A stretch of DNA of 64,000 bases from Hysterangium stoloniferum (GCA_015178975.1 WHVD01000029.1:372001-436000); one strand, 5' to 3'; counted from the first letter of the stretch, positions 45,560 through 58,532 are shown. The notes: generated by a model from the letters alone, not told the origin. Program-made: numbers and translations.

Positions 45560-47021
45560 GGTGACCGCCGTGATGTCACGTCGACAAGGGATAACGTATC
45601 GAACCCGGATATACAGCCCGTCACCAAACCGTCGGAAATTTTGAGTCTATATACGGTGACGGCAAATACAGAGCCGTATATGCCGTAAAAGGCCGGCCGT
45701 ATATGGCACACCGGCATTATCGCACTACGTCAGGAACTAATCAATGTCTGTTCTGTACTTTCAGCGTTGACCAGTGAACATAAAGTACGTGCTTCAAAGT
45801 GATTTCGAGAGAAAAGTCGTCTTTCATATATCACCTCTCACATAAGTCTATTCTCGTTTAGACCCGTTATTTCCAACTCTTCGCCGTTTTCTTTGACGTC
45901 TATAGTGAAACACTGATATTTTCCAAGTCTTGCCATCTCAAGCCAAACAAGATATGTCAAGTTCCGATTGTTTCATACAAATTTGATATATTATATGTTC
46001 GATAGTTGTAAGCCTTTACTTGCAGTGTGATAATAATGACGATGTGGCTGTGTCGAACACTAGCTGTAAAGCCTTCGCTTAGTGGGTGCTACTTTCAACA
46101 GTGTGTGTTGATGATTTAAATTTCTTGCCGATTCCCCTCACACCACGAAAATGCAAGTGCTGCTGCCGTATCTGCCAAAGGCGCATTCGACATAACATAG
46201 TTTTTTAACAAAAACATCAAATTAATACTCTTATGTCTTGCATCAATCATTCTGCTATGTCAGGTGGGCCGATCTCGTTAAACCGGGACCAATCATCAGG
46301 GATTTGGGAACGTCTACACCCATTATGTAGACTCCCTAGATCTATAGTAAGCTTTTATACCGACTAGTAAATAGGGATCTCTCGAAAGTAGTGTCTAGCC
46401 GAGCTAGCTAGCTCTCCTAGATGGCTCTAGACAATATAGACGGGAGACTTACACTGATTTTCCCACTTTCTTGATGATGTCCTTATATCAAGTTACCGAC
46501 TCAAAAGGTTTATCTAACAGAATAACAAGTTACTTATCGTCCTAGTAATAACATTAGCACCAGAGGTACTAACAACCTTGCTTGTGATGGGTCTCTATAT
46601 GCTTATTGGGTGAGTTCTTCAAGTTATATTTTGTTAAAAATGAGTTCCCTATATAGTATCTCAGTCTCGTATAGTTAGAGTACAACGGACTGATGTAAAG
46701 TCAAAGCAGAGGTCTAGTTTATATGTGTGGTGAAGACAATAGGAATAAAACTCACTCTATAACAACAAGGAGACAATGAATGATTGAACGAGACAAAGGA
46801 ACATCTACGATTGTCTTTCCGATCATTGTCCTGGTTCCGGTAAGTGGCGACCTGATCAGAACAAAGGATCGCCATGATCTAAGTGTGATATGCGGTGTTT
46901 ATGATTCTTAACATATTTCACGAAAAAAGGGTGTCTAACATGTTGCTAATATGTGAGATAGAATGTGGACTACATTTAGGACTCTCCAGCAGCCGCCGTG
47001 TCAATGGCAACGTCGCCTACA

Positions 47022-47160
47022 TCAGGGAATTGGAAAATAGCTAGCGAGTCTAGCTAGGACGTAGCGATGCGACCTCGGATAACGCGTTAAGGTAGAATAT
47101 TGCCATATTCAGGATAGGATAGACACTGTGCGTCGGACCTGGAAAGCGCTCGCGCGATCT
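47022..47160 (+). repeat. dispersed direct repeat, copy 1
   Basis: Shares GGGAATTGGAAAAT, GTCTAGCTAGGACGTA and TTGCCATATTCAGGATAGG in the same order with 48411-48543. Function unknown. Confidence 0.7.
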
Positions 47161-47398
47161 AGCTCGCACTCGTGCATTCTAAAATGGACTCATATCCTCT
47201 AGCTCGTCTAGGCGACGCTTAAAACGTTTTATAACTATTACATGTCATCGAAGTCGTCAAATTATTCAAATATTATATACAACAAAATTTTCTAAACATG
47301 ATAATATCTCCCGCCTTGCCCTTGGTCCAGCTAGGATCCCTTGAGTCTTCTTTTATATAAACTCCAATAATTATCCATTGAATCCTTATGAGTTAAAA

Positions 47399-47590
47399 TT
47401 GGTTAGGAATCTTTTGAGGATCCTAAAGTTCATTGGATTCTAAACCCTGCAATTACATGTTAGATACCTTTACCAATTTCAACTCGGTTATGGATCTTTT
47501 AAGGATCCAAAAGTTCGTTGGATTCTAAACCCGCCAATCACATGTTGGATCCTTAATCGACTTTAAATCGGTTAGGGATCTGATGAATGA
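47399..47590 (+). repeat. tandem repeat, about 86-bp period, two and a part units
   Basis: Each unit carries GGATC(C/T)..AAAGTTC(A/G)TTGGATTC and ATTACATGTTAGATACCTT or its variant. A third partial unit starts near 47570 (TCGGTTAGGGATCT). Confidence 0.75.
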
Positions 47591-48410
47591 TTGGCGGAGT
47601 TTATATATAATAAGCCTCTACTGAGGATCCTAAAAAGTTTTTGAACAAGAGCTTTTCCCGGTGTATTGAGCATGCACACTCTTGTACATGAGGCATTGGT
47701 GTCGGGAAATTCAGCTATAAGTTTCAGAGTAATTGTGATTATGGCCTGTGCAGACCGTACAACAATTACTTTGGATCTCCTTGCGTTATAATCGTGCTAA
47801 TATAACAAATTAATGGGTAAATGTAGGACTGAAATAAGCGTAGTACACTGTACGAGGGATTCCATGGATAAGATAACCATAACGAGCTGTTTGATGAGAT
47901 CAATGAGTAGTACGTTGTCAGTAAAGAAAGTTTAGAGAATTATCAAACGAGAATACAAGGAATTTAGTGTCTTTCAAATTGGCATTCCGAAGTGTCAATA
48001 ATGCCCTGTTGCGATGTACGCCGTTTAACATAATATGCAATGCGTTTCCGGAAGTCTCTCGAGACCATCCATCTTGTGGACGCAGTGCCCAAAAAGCCAG
48101 ATTCGGTAATGCATCAGGTCACTTGTGAGCCTCTATAGACTTTGTCTGTTATTGATAGTTTTCAACTCAATGTGAAGATAGGATGCACGGGATGACGCAC
48201 GGTTGTAACCAAATTCAAAGCAGCTTCTGATTTCAAGGAGCTCCACTGAGTATTTACCGTATATGTTTTCACGATGAGGACGAAGTTAATATTGAGAGCA
48301 GGAGTCTGATTTTTATCAAGGCGTGAGGGGTATCGGGCGATACTCATGACGAATATTGATACAACCTCGGACCAATGAGTATGCAACAGTGATTTGAATA
48401 AGGCATTCAT

Positions 48411-48543
48411 TGGGAATTGGAAAATGGCTGGCGGGTCTAGCTAGGACGTATATTGACGTGGCTTCATATGATGGTCCCTGAGGTAGGACATTGCCATATT
48501 CAGGATAGGTATCGTGCGTTGGTCTTGGGCAGCACTCGGCCAT
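48411..48543 (+). repeat. dispersed direct repeat, copy 2
   Basis: Second copy of the block at 47022-47160, about 75-80% alike by eye, with the centre diverged. Confidence 0.7.
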
Positions 48544-49788
48544 TTCCTTTTGGCATATAAGGGCTCACATGGCTAACGTGAAGATGATACAATTGAGCGA
48601 TATTGCATGGACGGATAGACAAGAGTGACGTTACTCACATTGTCACAACCAAGCAAATATGATTATTTGTTAGTCCATGCGCACATAGCCACTGTTACAT
48701 TTTGTGAATGTGGATCGGGTGATTGAATGCTCTTTTGTCAAGTAGGAACCGGTTCCTTCCGCTGACAAGTGATAAGAGTGCACTCGGTAGCAAACAGGCT
48801 AGTTCCGCGTTTACTGTGTAGAGTGTAGAGTTCAAGATTAATGTTCTTTAGGATCTCGCAAAAGATCGGTTTCTCGCCATGGCAAATATGCACCTACTGA
48901 ACGTATTTAATTGATCAAGTCACATGGAGTTAACCCGATGAAAATACTGGGACTGTTGGGGAAGGTGTCGAGGGGCCACACCCAATGTAAGATTATACAA
49001 ACTCTGAGTCCCTAATCATTCCTTTGCGCTTCTATACCAAAGCTTCCTTTTCAATTGCCATCAAGCATGCGCGTCTCATAGAGAGGAGAGCTGTCGCAGT
49101 GTGAGTTGGTTACGCAGCAGCTGCTCGTCTGGCTCTGCTCGTTCTGTTGTGCGGCTTGAAGCCCTTCCGGAGAAGCTTTCCTGTCTCGTCCACATATCAT
49201 AGCAACACCGGAATGCTTCGTTCATATGACAAGAGATCGGCAAAAGTGAATCTCCCCTGTAACACCTGTGGGAAGCTTAGCTTTATATCCGAAGGCAGCC
49301 TGAGGTGATAAAGGCAGAATCTAGTGTGAGATTATTGTATGGCGCCTTGGAACTGATCAAGCAGGCACTGAATAACCAATATTGAGCTCGAATCAAACTT
49401 AACTGTCAGCGGTAGGTTTGCCAACCATTCACACAGACCCCCTGATGATTCACATTCCTCACCTATATCATCATGAAGAAGTATACACGGCTGTCACGAT
49501 GGTCGGACTCGGATGGTAGTCTGGACCGACCAGTCGAATCTCCCTGTCAAAGAGTATACCGACATCTATACTTACAACGCAGTGCAAATCCCTTAAACTC
49601 AAAATTTTCGTTTTCTCACACCATTTTCTAAAACAGAACCAAAAATAAATTCTTTATGACCAAATTCTGGCACAGAACCTTACATCGGCGTGGTGGCATG
49701 GCGGCGGCACCTCGGCAAGGTGAAGTATGAACAATAACAGCGTGTTTTCAGCTTGTTTCCAGCGTTATATTTGTTGTTGTTTATCGTG

Positions 49789-50572
49789 ATGAGCAACTCA
49801 CCGACTTCAATGGGACTCACAAGCATTACCGTCCGTAATGTCACAGGTAATTCAGCGTTCATCGAAGAACCACGTTTGATACCACAGAGTTCTGTCAAAG
49901 CTCTCGTGGCGTACGACTCTGTCCCCGATGCCAAATCTCTACCCCCAGGTGGGATCGAGAGACTTAGAGAAGACGATGGCGACCCTTCGAAAATGTCCCA
50001 GCGGACACGTCAGCGTAGTAGCTCCCCAGGAGATCGCTCAGGCCGAGGAGACCGTGACCGCCGAAGGGCAGAGAGCAGAAACATGTTGGACTCATGGGTA
50101 GCACCCGAGTTTTCTCACAGGCTAAAAAAGAAACGGATCAAGGTATCAGATATTACAGAGTGGGATACATGGATCGCGCCGGACTTGCGGGAGGAGGGGG
50201 AGCGGATGGAAAGGGGAGCGGTCCCCGGGATTAAGGAGAAACAGAGGGAGAAAGAACGGAGGAAGAGGAATAGACGTACTCGGAGAGATGCTCATAACAT
50301 TGATTCGTGGGTGGCTGATAGTCGTGATGGAGACGACGATCGAGAGCGGAGAACTAGGGGGCGTAGCGATGAGTCCCCAAGGCGCAGAGCTCGAGGTGAT
50401 TCCCCAAGGCGCAGTGGTGGGGACACGCAGCATCCCCAGTCCCAGGCTGGGACATCTAAGGGTCATAGTCAAGAGTTGGTCTTGATTGTGACGTTGCTTA
50501 AATGTTCTGGCTCACATTATTTCCAGACACAGTGGGTCGAGGGGTTCCCTTTCTCCTAGGATTCGAAGTTGA
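49789..50572 (+). CDS. charged RS-rich protein with three (D/N)xW(V/I)A motifs
   Basis: A long plus-strand frame. The start was placed at MSNSPTSMGL (49789), although an upstream in-frame ATG at 49753 would add a hydrophobic leader. The sequence is dominated by Arg, Asp, Glu and Ser with SR dipeptides (RSSSPGDRS, DESPRRRARGDSPRRS), as in nuclear or splicing-related proteins. Three short copies of a tryptophan motif are spaced through it: DSWVAPEF, DTWIAPDL and DSWVADS. Near the end a GT..CAG intron (about 50476-50526) would replace a hydrophobic read-through by an HSGSRGSLSPRIRS tail ending at 50572, which fits the composition better than the unspliced stop at 50559. I do not recognise the family. 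Nuclear RNA-related function is inference from composition. Confidence 0.55.
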
Positions 50573-50827
50573 GAGTCCAATCGTGACAAAAGTTAATGGT
50601 TGAATGTTTTGGTAACTCGATGCATAAAGAAGAGTTCTCTTTTCTCTCTCTCTCACTCCATGATAATCCTGTCACATCCGAAATTGCTGTGCTTTGTTTG
50701 TTGTTAACTTAATTTCTTGTCTGACATTCTCACTTCGGTATAATTGACTACAATCTGGGAACACCTAATCCGAAATATGTAATTGAATGAACTTCTCTTC
50801 TTGTTAGTAGAAAATAATGTGTACTTG

Positions 50828-51573
50828 CTATATAAAATCAAAACGAACTCTGATAGGAATTGGAGTAAATGATGCTGCAGTGTCCCTGTGTTTTCGTGCA
50901 GGTGGTACTCGCTGTTCTCCAAGCCCAGAGTGAGTGTAAATCAGACAAACTGTAAATCTACCATACTTGGTATACATAACACTCTTAATCCTTTTATTCA
51001 GCCCCAGGTTGCATAATGACATCGGGATCTTCATTTCATGCCAGGGGAATTGGACGTTGTTTTGACCGTTCGGGACGATGTTAGATGTGCGAGGCGCTTT
51101 GACGCGATAGGGCAGTTGTAGGTCGTGAAGAAGTTTGTACCGATTGACGAGGTCCTCCATCCATCCTGTAAATGAATATGACTCAGTTTCGTACAAGACA
51201 CCTAGAAGAGTAAAATGTCTGGCCTTACGAACTAATTGATAGGCCCTGACCCTGTGACGTATGCGAGATGGAGATCGCTCCGGATATGGTCCACGGACAC
51301 GAATATGGATCGACCCTAAACAAGCATAAAAATATGGGGGTAATCAACAGCTGTCCTCCCTTTCTCGAGAATTCATATATCATATCTTCTATTCTTCACG
51401 CACGCACTGAACCTTTGGCGCAAAGGTGAGGGTCAGAGTCAAACCTGGTGCAGATAAAACATCCGGAAAGAAAATATGACTGTGGTGCCGTATGTGTAGT
51501 AATTTGACGGATGAGAAATATTTGTAGAAATTTATGGCAGAGCTGACTAACCAACGAAAATGAAAGTATCCAT
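50828..51573 (-). CDS. hypothetical multi-exon protein
   Basis: A start at ATG 51573 (MDTFIFVG) is followed by a GTTAGT donor. The next exon near 51320-51250 continues RSIFVSVDHIRSDLHLAYVTG, and then a frame from about 51205 reads LYETESYSFTGWMEDLVNRY, LLHDLQLPYRVKAPRTSNIV and ends at 50828. The joined pieces are protein-like with consistent splice signals, but the final exon border is uncertain because a GTAGAT donor near 50950 is also possible. No domain recognised. Confidence 0.4.
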
Positions 51574-52069
51574 GGCGGTATTATAGGAAGTTGGGAAATT
51601 CGCGTGTCCCCACTGGATCCGCAAAAGACATGAAGCCTGTAAATCAAGATACAAAATCAATGAACCACAATCACTCGGTTGACCCGAACGGAAGTAGATT
51701 AATTATTACTTATAGGCTGCCGGTGAACAACTAAGCTACCCGAGCAAAGGCCTTCATCGATAAAGGTCAATGAACTCACCTTTTATGAAACTATTAGTTC
51801 CCAGAGATATCATACCTACATCCTGTTAGATTTTATGACTCGGCACATTTGATAGATGTTATATACCACTATGGGTCCTTAGTAAAACCCTGGTGAATCT
51901 TCATCATGCATATCTGTGTCTGTGTCTGAGCTCCTGCACTTTCAGTGTCTTGCATCCACCTCCCTTTTTCATTCTAATACATGCTTCATGCTCTGACAAA
52001 ATAATTAGAAAAATGTATACTCAGCTGCACATGAGTGTGTCACGACTGAGGGAAAATTTGTAGACAAGG

Positions 52070-52850
52070 ATACACCTGAGGCCAGGACCATACGCCACCT
52101 ATGATTGAGAGACACCGGAAATTAGGTATATCTTGTATCGTCTCACACTTGTTATTCTATCATGCCTTCATATGATAGGAAGAATGATCATAGAAACTTC
52201 GTATAAGATCTGAGTAAAGACAATGAGCCTTGATCGCTTAGATCGGACTGAACACTCGCCCACCAAAATTTCGATGTTCACTGTTATCAGTCCCTCGTAT
52301 CAATTAGCACACTGAACTCCGTTAGTATATGCAATTATCTTTTCAATTATATACTATATATATTTCCTGGGATACATTGGGCTTTAATCTACAAGACGTC
52401 AGTGAGCTTTAATGCACTCTGCCATCAATAAGCTCACAGTCATCAGCTATGAGCTTTAATGCACTCTGCCATCAATAAGCTCACAGTCATCAGCTAAGAT
52501 CTTTGAGGCTGGCTCTCAGCATGACGACATGTCGCCAAGTTACTTGCCCATCTCCTTATTTACGGACGACATTTTGAAGCCGTGCATTCCGGGTGGAGTG
52601 ACAGATGCATTTCGATCATAAAATCTCTGTTGTTCATGGCCTTATATAGTCTTTTCCTTCACATTTCACATTTGGACAAAGCCCAAGGTGCAGGATAGCA
52701 CATTTTAGTTTCTCCAGAGTGTTCACACTCTTCGCCTCATCCAAGCGAGTGGGAATATTGGTTTGAGTAGCAAACACGTTGTTTGCAATGTGGTACCACG
52801 CCCAATGTCACAAGCCTTACTTCGCAGCATCATGTTTGGCTTATACAAAC
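52070..52850 (-). pseudogene. zinc-finger-like gene, third diverged copy with 3' flank
   Basis: Minus-strand reading near 52830-52560 gives HWAWYHIANNVF, then LHLGLCPNVKCEG, and after a frameshift MIEMHLSLHPEC. This matches HWAREHVANEIF, SHLGICPNKPCVG and MIYSHLLKHPEC of the gene at 1433-2725. The 3' flank (down to about 52070, with ..CATCAATAAGCTCACAGTC and AAGGATACACCTGAG) also matches the flanks of the other two copies. A stop (TGA) and the frameshift show decay. It is the most diverged of the three. Confidence 0.65.
52404..52496 (+). repeat. 47-bp perfect tandem duplication
   Basis: The segment starting GAGCTTTAATGCACTCTGCC occurs at 52404 and again at 52451 with no visible difference, so the duplication is recent. 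It lies just downstream of the third zinc-finger copy. Confidence 0.95.
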
Positions 52851-52919
52851 ACTTGTGTATCTGGGAAAACCAATGAACAGTCCGGAGGTTTGGGCCGTGT
52901 TAACCATCTAGAATCATTG

Positions 52920-53189
52920 TCAACACAATTCTGCATGCCACTGGGGTAGTGCGGGTAGGCGTTGAGCTATGCGATTCAAATAAAATTCCGAAACATTCAA
53001 GGAACGTCCACTTTGGACGAGCGCAGGTGCGTGGCTGGCATGGCTCATATGACCCGTCATCGACATTGACTTGTTGCGGTAGTGATAATCATCAAACTTA
53101 GCGCTGCCAAAAGGACTGTAGTCCGATGAAATATTCATAGAATGTATTGGGGATGCTTTGGGCTGTGCAAAGATCTGTGGGGTATACAT
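52920..53189 (-). CDS. small hypothetical ORF
   Basis: An 89-codon frame starting MYTPQIFAQPKASPIHSM, rich in Ser, His and Pro with no recognised motif. It lies upstream of the third zinc-finger copy on the same strand and could be a 5' exon of it, but I see no similarity to the N-terminus of the intact gene. Weak support. Confidence 0.2.
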   Translation of the reverse strand: MYTPQIFAQPKASPIHSMNISSDYSPFGSAKFDDYHYRNKSMSMTGHMSHASHAPALVQSGRSLNVSEFYLNRIAQRLPALPQWHAELC

Positions 53190-53199
53190 AGGTCAGATA

Positions 53200-55137
53200 A
53201 ATGTGTCGAAAATAAGAGTACGGCAGTTACAGTTCGTCAACAGATAGCCAGCATATTGGATTGAGTACATGAGCGATGACCAGCTATAATGCATTGGAAC
53301 GATATTTGATACGGGACTCACGAATCTCGACTATTATAATACATTGAAAGGTGGGCTTGAGTTGTTGGTTGACCGGGCTAAATGGTACTGAAGAATTACG
53401 CAAAGTGGAGTGATCGCGGAAGGGGCGGGGGCAACGTCAAGGGATGTAGTACGTTGCACGGATTAACATACTTATATATATTATATTAACAAATCAAAGG
53501 ATCAGATTATTTAGGATTTGGTTCCGTGCAAAGGCGTCGATCCTTGTATTCCGACGTGTGGATCATGTCGCCAAATTATTGTATTATAGGTTGTTCAGCC
53601 GTGTCGGCAATCTGGCATGAGGGGTAGATCGGCAAGTTGAGTGGAGGGATCTCGTGAGATAGTTTGGGGAATCACTGGTATAATGTATCAGAGCCCTTAC
53701 CAGTTTCGCCTCAAAGAAAAGACTGAGGAATAACATTGTGTCCTTTCTGAGACCATACTCGAAGTATTGAATTTGTCTCGAATAGCCTCTTACTGGTTAT
53801 TTCCACCTTTTCTTTTTTCTTCCTGATAATCGGGATCGACTCCAGGAAGTCTATGACCAATTATAGGTTAAACTTCGTACCCCAACTTGCCCTGAGTAAT
53901 ATGTGAAATGGCATTACCATCAAAGCCTGTTTCCATTGGAAGTTGATGGTTTTTCCAAAAATGAAATGAGCATTCCAATTATGCAACGAGAGCAGACCCC
54001 GCAAAGTTTTCGTTGATTTGATTCGCTCCGTCCATCCTTCTATGATCTATCATTTATTCCAGTTTGTTTCTCTGGGAACTCGCATTGCTTATGTTTGTAG
54101 AACCAATCAAGTCGTGATGATACTAACTTATTCGGGACAAATCACCGGGGGGGATTGTAAGACACAATTAAGTAAATAAGGTAAAAAATATCCTTATACT
54201 CGCCTCTAGCTTCGTTAACAGATGTCCTGCACAGTTCACATGGTATTAGGGGAGCAACTGAATTGTGGAGTGGTCCATCACTCTATTCTCAATTAAGTTA
54301 ATTGTAAAATCCGATATTTATGATCATGCGCGAAGCCTTCAAGGCGGACGCCTAGGATACTGTATGACAATGATGTGATCTAACCTCATCCCTTGGATGT
54401 CACCTCGTCTTGACGGAAAAGCAGAAGAATCGACGTAAAATGCAGCTAAATCATGTATATATGGAACAAACCGCGGCATCAGAAAAAGTATATTGCAGTA
54501 AATGTATCTCAGAGCTCTTGATAATCCCAGAATAATCAGTGGCCATGTATTATCGGCCATTGCTTCTGCCTCCCCACGATATATTTGTCGTTACAGGACC
54601 AAAAACCCCATTTCCGGTCTGTCTCCAGATGAAGCGAGCACGCAGTGACACGAAATATTTTAGCAACATAGAATATTATATGAGAGTGGCTGGACAGAAT
54701 ATGTTAATATCGGTTCCATTCGTTAGATGTACTATTTACACGTGGTCCTGCTGGCGAACCTCACTATATGATCCACTATTTTGGTGATTGATTGTCCCTA
54801 TCTCTAAGCAAGCCGCCAGACGTGGAGAGATAGATGATATGTATCTGTGAAATTGGTTGTTATAGAACATGCAAAACCTACGCATCATTTACCATCTTTG
54901 AATGTCTAGGCATGCCTCGCACACATCAGCCCTCAATACCAAAGAGCAATGTAATTACGCCACGCGAAAACCAAAGGAGGATTCCAATGGCCGAGGATAA
55001 AACCCGGAACGGTGCCAATCTACAATATAAAGTTATCCAGTGCCTTTTAACATGATATTCATCATGATGAGACACATATAACAAAACACGAGTGGTTCCC
55101 CTGGTACCAAATTCTTGCCGCTCAATGAGATCTTTTG
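53200..55137. other. no gene recognised
   Basis: AT-rich sequence with frames no longer than 82 codons. No motif, RNA gene or repeat end identified. Confidence 0.4.
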
Positions 55138-55810
55138 TAAGTGGCACAGACATCCACCTTAGTATGGTTGAACCAATCGATGAACTCTTTGTGAGCACGG
55201 AAAGGGCCTGCACCACCCACGGTAATACAACACGGAGCGCCGCAGCTTTGTGATTGGGATATACGCAGTGTCCAACATAGTATGCGCAGCTTTCACCAGA
55301 TAGTGGCAGTGTGGCAAGCTTCAGCTGACAAGATGCACCCCACCCTCACTAGTCCATGACGATATAAACGAAGTCATTTTTCTGATGACCATATGTACAT
55401 AGTGCCTGTACGTACGGTGGAGAGCTCAGAAGGTCTGGTTGTTGAATGCGGCGTGGTAATATCTGATTCAGAAATACATGACTGTGCATGGTCTTGATCA
55501 AGAAAAGTTGAGGACCCACCATCCGGTCCGTAGTGCGCTCTTGTCATCAAGGAAAATGATTACATGTATATCGTTATTAACCCCGTTGAAGTGAGACCTA
55601 CCATTGCCAGCTGAAACTTGCCACACTCGCAATATTTGGCGAAAGCTACACATACTATTTTGGACATTACGTGGCTATACATCTCAAACACACAATATGC
55701 GAAGGCCGGACCATTCCCGGCGACTACCAGTAGGGAATGTGTCGGAGTATCTATATTACCATGGATAGTCCATTCTCATCAAGACTTCGTCGACTGGTTC
55801 AGCCATAACA
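55138..55810. repeat. diverged inverted repeat pair
   Basis: The segment 55138-55330 read on the minus strand resembles 55612-55810 read on the plus strand. Both begin CTTGCCACACT, contain LATL(P/A)..GES..YY.GH in translation and a GACTGGTTCA/GATTGGTTCA block. About 280 bp separate them. Probably two decayed copies of one exon. The second overlaps the 3' end of the gene at 55779-57532 in antisense. Confidence 0.4.
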
Positions 55811-57532
55811 GATCTCCACCGAGCGGCCCGGAGTCTAACACCAGGGAATCACCCGTGTTTCGAAGTAATGATGTTGTTTGTAAAGCCAATTGATGTCTAT
55901 CAATACTAGACAGAATCTCTTTCGCAGTATCGATAATATCTTTGACTACCTGACGCCGCTCGACAGTTTCGCCATCCCACTTCCGCTTTGTTTCTGTGAT
56001 TTTCTGCTGAAATTCTTCACGGACCAATTTTGCGGGAGGTCTCTTCTGCTTCCGCCTTGCTAGCTCACTAGGTGTTAGTGGTCTATCTTTTGGCTTCATT
56101 TTCAAGAGGAGTGGGTCACGATCCCTGGTTGCGATGCCTTTTATTGTCAAATATGCGTCTGTTGATAGGAGTTCTTCATTAGAGGCATATGCAGGACCTG
56201 CAGGGTTTTTGACAGCGACAAAATGTATAATTGTGAGCGCCAGGAGGATGACATTGAGACCTTCATCAGTCTGAAACTGGGAGGATGTTAGGGGTAATCT
56301 GCTATATGATCAATTAAGTTTTAATTTTATGTGTATATGTACAGATAGTCCCATAAGCACCCACCTGAGCACTGACAACATTAAACCGATCACGTCGACC
56401 CAAATTTCATTGAGATCGGCAAGCGATTTCTCCTTCGAACATTGTTTTAGAAAATTCACAATTGGAAAAAGATTTGCTGCTTCGTTATCTCCGACATTGG
56501 GATTGGAGAGCACACTTCGAAGATGACCGAGTACGTGGGGGATCCCATTCGGACCTCGAACGACGAGTTTGAATTCCACCTTCTGTGGGATGCAGCGGAC
56601 ACAAATGTTAAGCAGGGATAAACGGGCCTCTAAGAACTGCAGTACGCGTTCAGAATGATAGCTGAAATGTCAAAGTGATAATTATCATCAAAGAAAGCAT
56701 TTGCGAATAACGTACGGTTTCATCAGGAACTCGACCAAAATTTCCAAAGTCTCTATGTCTTTATCATCGAGTTTCCGATAGTTTAAGTACTCATTGGATA
56801 CAAAAGTTTGCAAAGCAATCAAGGCGTCTGTGTTACCGGTGTGATACGGGTTGTATAGCAAGTGACTAGACAATGCAGTTATAAAAATGGTAGTTGCAGC
56901 AGGGATTCTAGAACGGTCTCTTGGACGATCCAGTCTGTCTTTGAGACCACGATAAATATCATCCAAGGCATCCTCTGGAAGGGTAGTGGACGGGAAAGTA
57001 TGGTTAATATACGATGCACAAGTCGAAACAAGAGGCTGATATGGTTCAGGTTGATTGAGCCCTTCATTTGCCTTATTTATGATGGCCAAAGCGCATCTTC
57101 GGATGTCGTCAGAATAGCAATCCCTGCAACAAGTATGCAAGCGATAAATAGACAAAGAGATTTGGAAACATACCGAGATAATTCCAAAAGTTTATCTAAA
57201 ATTTTGCAAAGATCTTCGAGGCGTTCTTCAATAATATATTCCGGTGTATCATTGCAGGACCATCGCATCCTGGAGATGAATCTTCGGCAGTGGCGTACAC
57301 GGCTCCAGACGAGTAAACTCTCGGTGGTTCCTGCTACAAATAGTGCTGTACCAACAAAGGGAGACCTGATGGTTCGCATTACACCACTAGAAGAATAAGA
57401 CGGCCGAATCGTTCTCTGAATTGATGCCGTCATTGCTAATGCCGTCCACTTGATGTTGTGGCTTCTTGACGGTGGCCTTACTGAGGCCAAATTTGAGGAT
57501 CCGCCCATAGAAGGCTTAGATTTATAATCCAT
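55779..57532 (-). CDS. conserved-looking hypothetical protein (about 521 aa)
   Basis: Four exons join in one frame: 57532-57174, 57123-56716, 56661-56361 and 56276-55779 (1,566 nt). Introns are 50-84 bp with standard GT/AG ends. The N-terminus (MDYKSKPSMGGSSNLASVRP) is basic and Ser-rich. The middle is largely helical in appearance (YIIEERLEDLCKILDKLLEL, DIETLEILVEFLMKP, ..LLALTIIHFVAV) and could be an armadillo/HEAT-like or other all-helical fold. The C-terminus has a basic segment (PPAKLVREEFQQKITETKRK) and ends NQSTKS. No catalytic motif seen; function unknown. Clean splicing over four exons argues for a real, intact gene. The last exon's end overlaps an inverted repeat. Confidence 0.6.
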
Positions 57533-58532
57533 ATTTAAACGTGATTCTGGAGGTTGTGATGTCGTTACATGAGGAATACCATTACTCTAAGGAACGTCAA
57601 TATCAGAAGTCAAATTGGAAGTTTAATCGAGATTCACACATACCACAGCCACTATCCACGAAGAGAGCTGTTCGTCAGAAATCGTATGGTGTTTACCGTC
57701 CTGAGAGGTGACGCATGTCTTATGACCTCTTTTAGAACAAGCCCACTTGCGTTCCAGAATACAGGCTAGGTAATCGCGTTGACGTGATTTGAATTGCTCC
57801 TAGACATGTCAAGATCTAATATATGACTGATTAAATCTGAAGAAACTAATGACAATGTACCCATTCAACAGAGAGGCCTTGAGGAGGATATGAAATAGGG
57901 GATATTGGCGAAATCCCAATAACTGACACGGAGGCTACCTGGGACATTGGCCCTTTGCGAGCAGTAATAGTGCCGTATTAGCTATATTACAACTCGAATG
58001 TGGGGTACAGCGTTAGTATTCGTCGCAATCGATGAATGAGTGTCGGGAAAGGAGGATGCGACCTGCATCGCCATACAATGTTAAGCGAATCGAAATAAGC
58101 TTTCAACGAAAGGTCTTCTTGTAAAAAAGCGCGAAGGCGCTTTATCATGTTTCCTATTTATCGGTTATAGAATCTAAGAAAGGAGCATCATTGCAATATC
58201 GATCCCTAATCAGAACCCTGCGCTAGTTCTTTCACCGCAAGTCAATACGGAAAACCTTCTTTATTGACATGAAATTGAATGAATATCCTATCTGCCAGTG
58301 AAACAAAATTTCTTCTGCGTCATCACAGTGAGATTATTACCGAATGGCCAAAACTTTAACAAGGTGTTATTATATCTAAATTCTAAGTTAACATCGCCCC
58401 CCGTTTTGCTTGCTGTCCATCTTCTGATTCATTCGTCTGATGATCATTTTCTCAAGGCGATACTCGGAAACTCATTATGTAAGCTTTTCTTTCATGAAGT
58501 TGTTCGAAGACAGCGTAAGGAAAACGAAGTAC
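57533..58532. other. intergenic, no gene recognised
   Basis: Short open frames only. A 90-codon plus frame at 58298-58570 runs into the left end of the TIR element and is not supported. Confidence 0.4.

Larger units (their letters stand above)
45660..49788. other. long intergenic region without recognised genes
   Basis: About 4.1 kb with no frame longer than 82 codons and no family pattern. It contains a direct repeat pair (47022-47160 and 48411-48543), a short tandem array (47399-47590), many TCTAGCTAG/CTAGCTCG words between 46380 and 47210, and a CCGTATATG-rich block at 45645-45710 just upstream of the divergent minus-strand gene, which may belong to its promoter. Confidence 0.5.
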
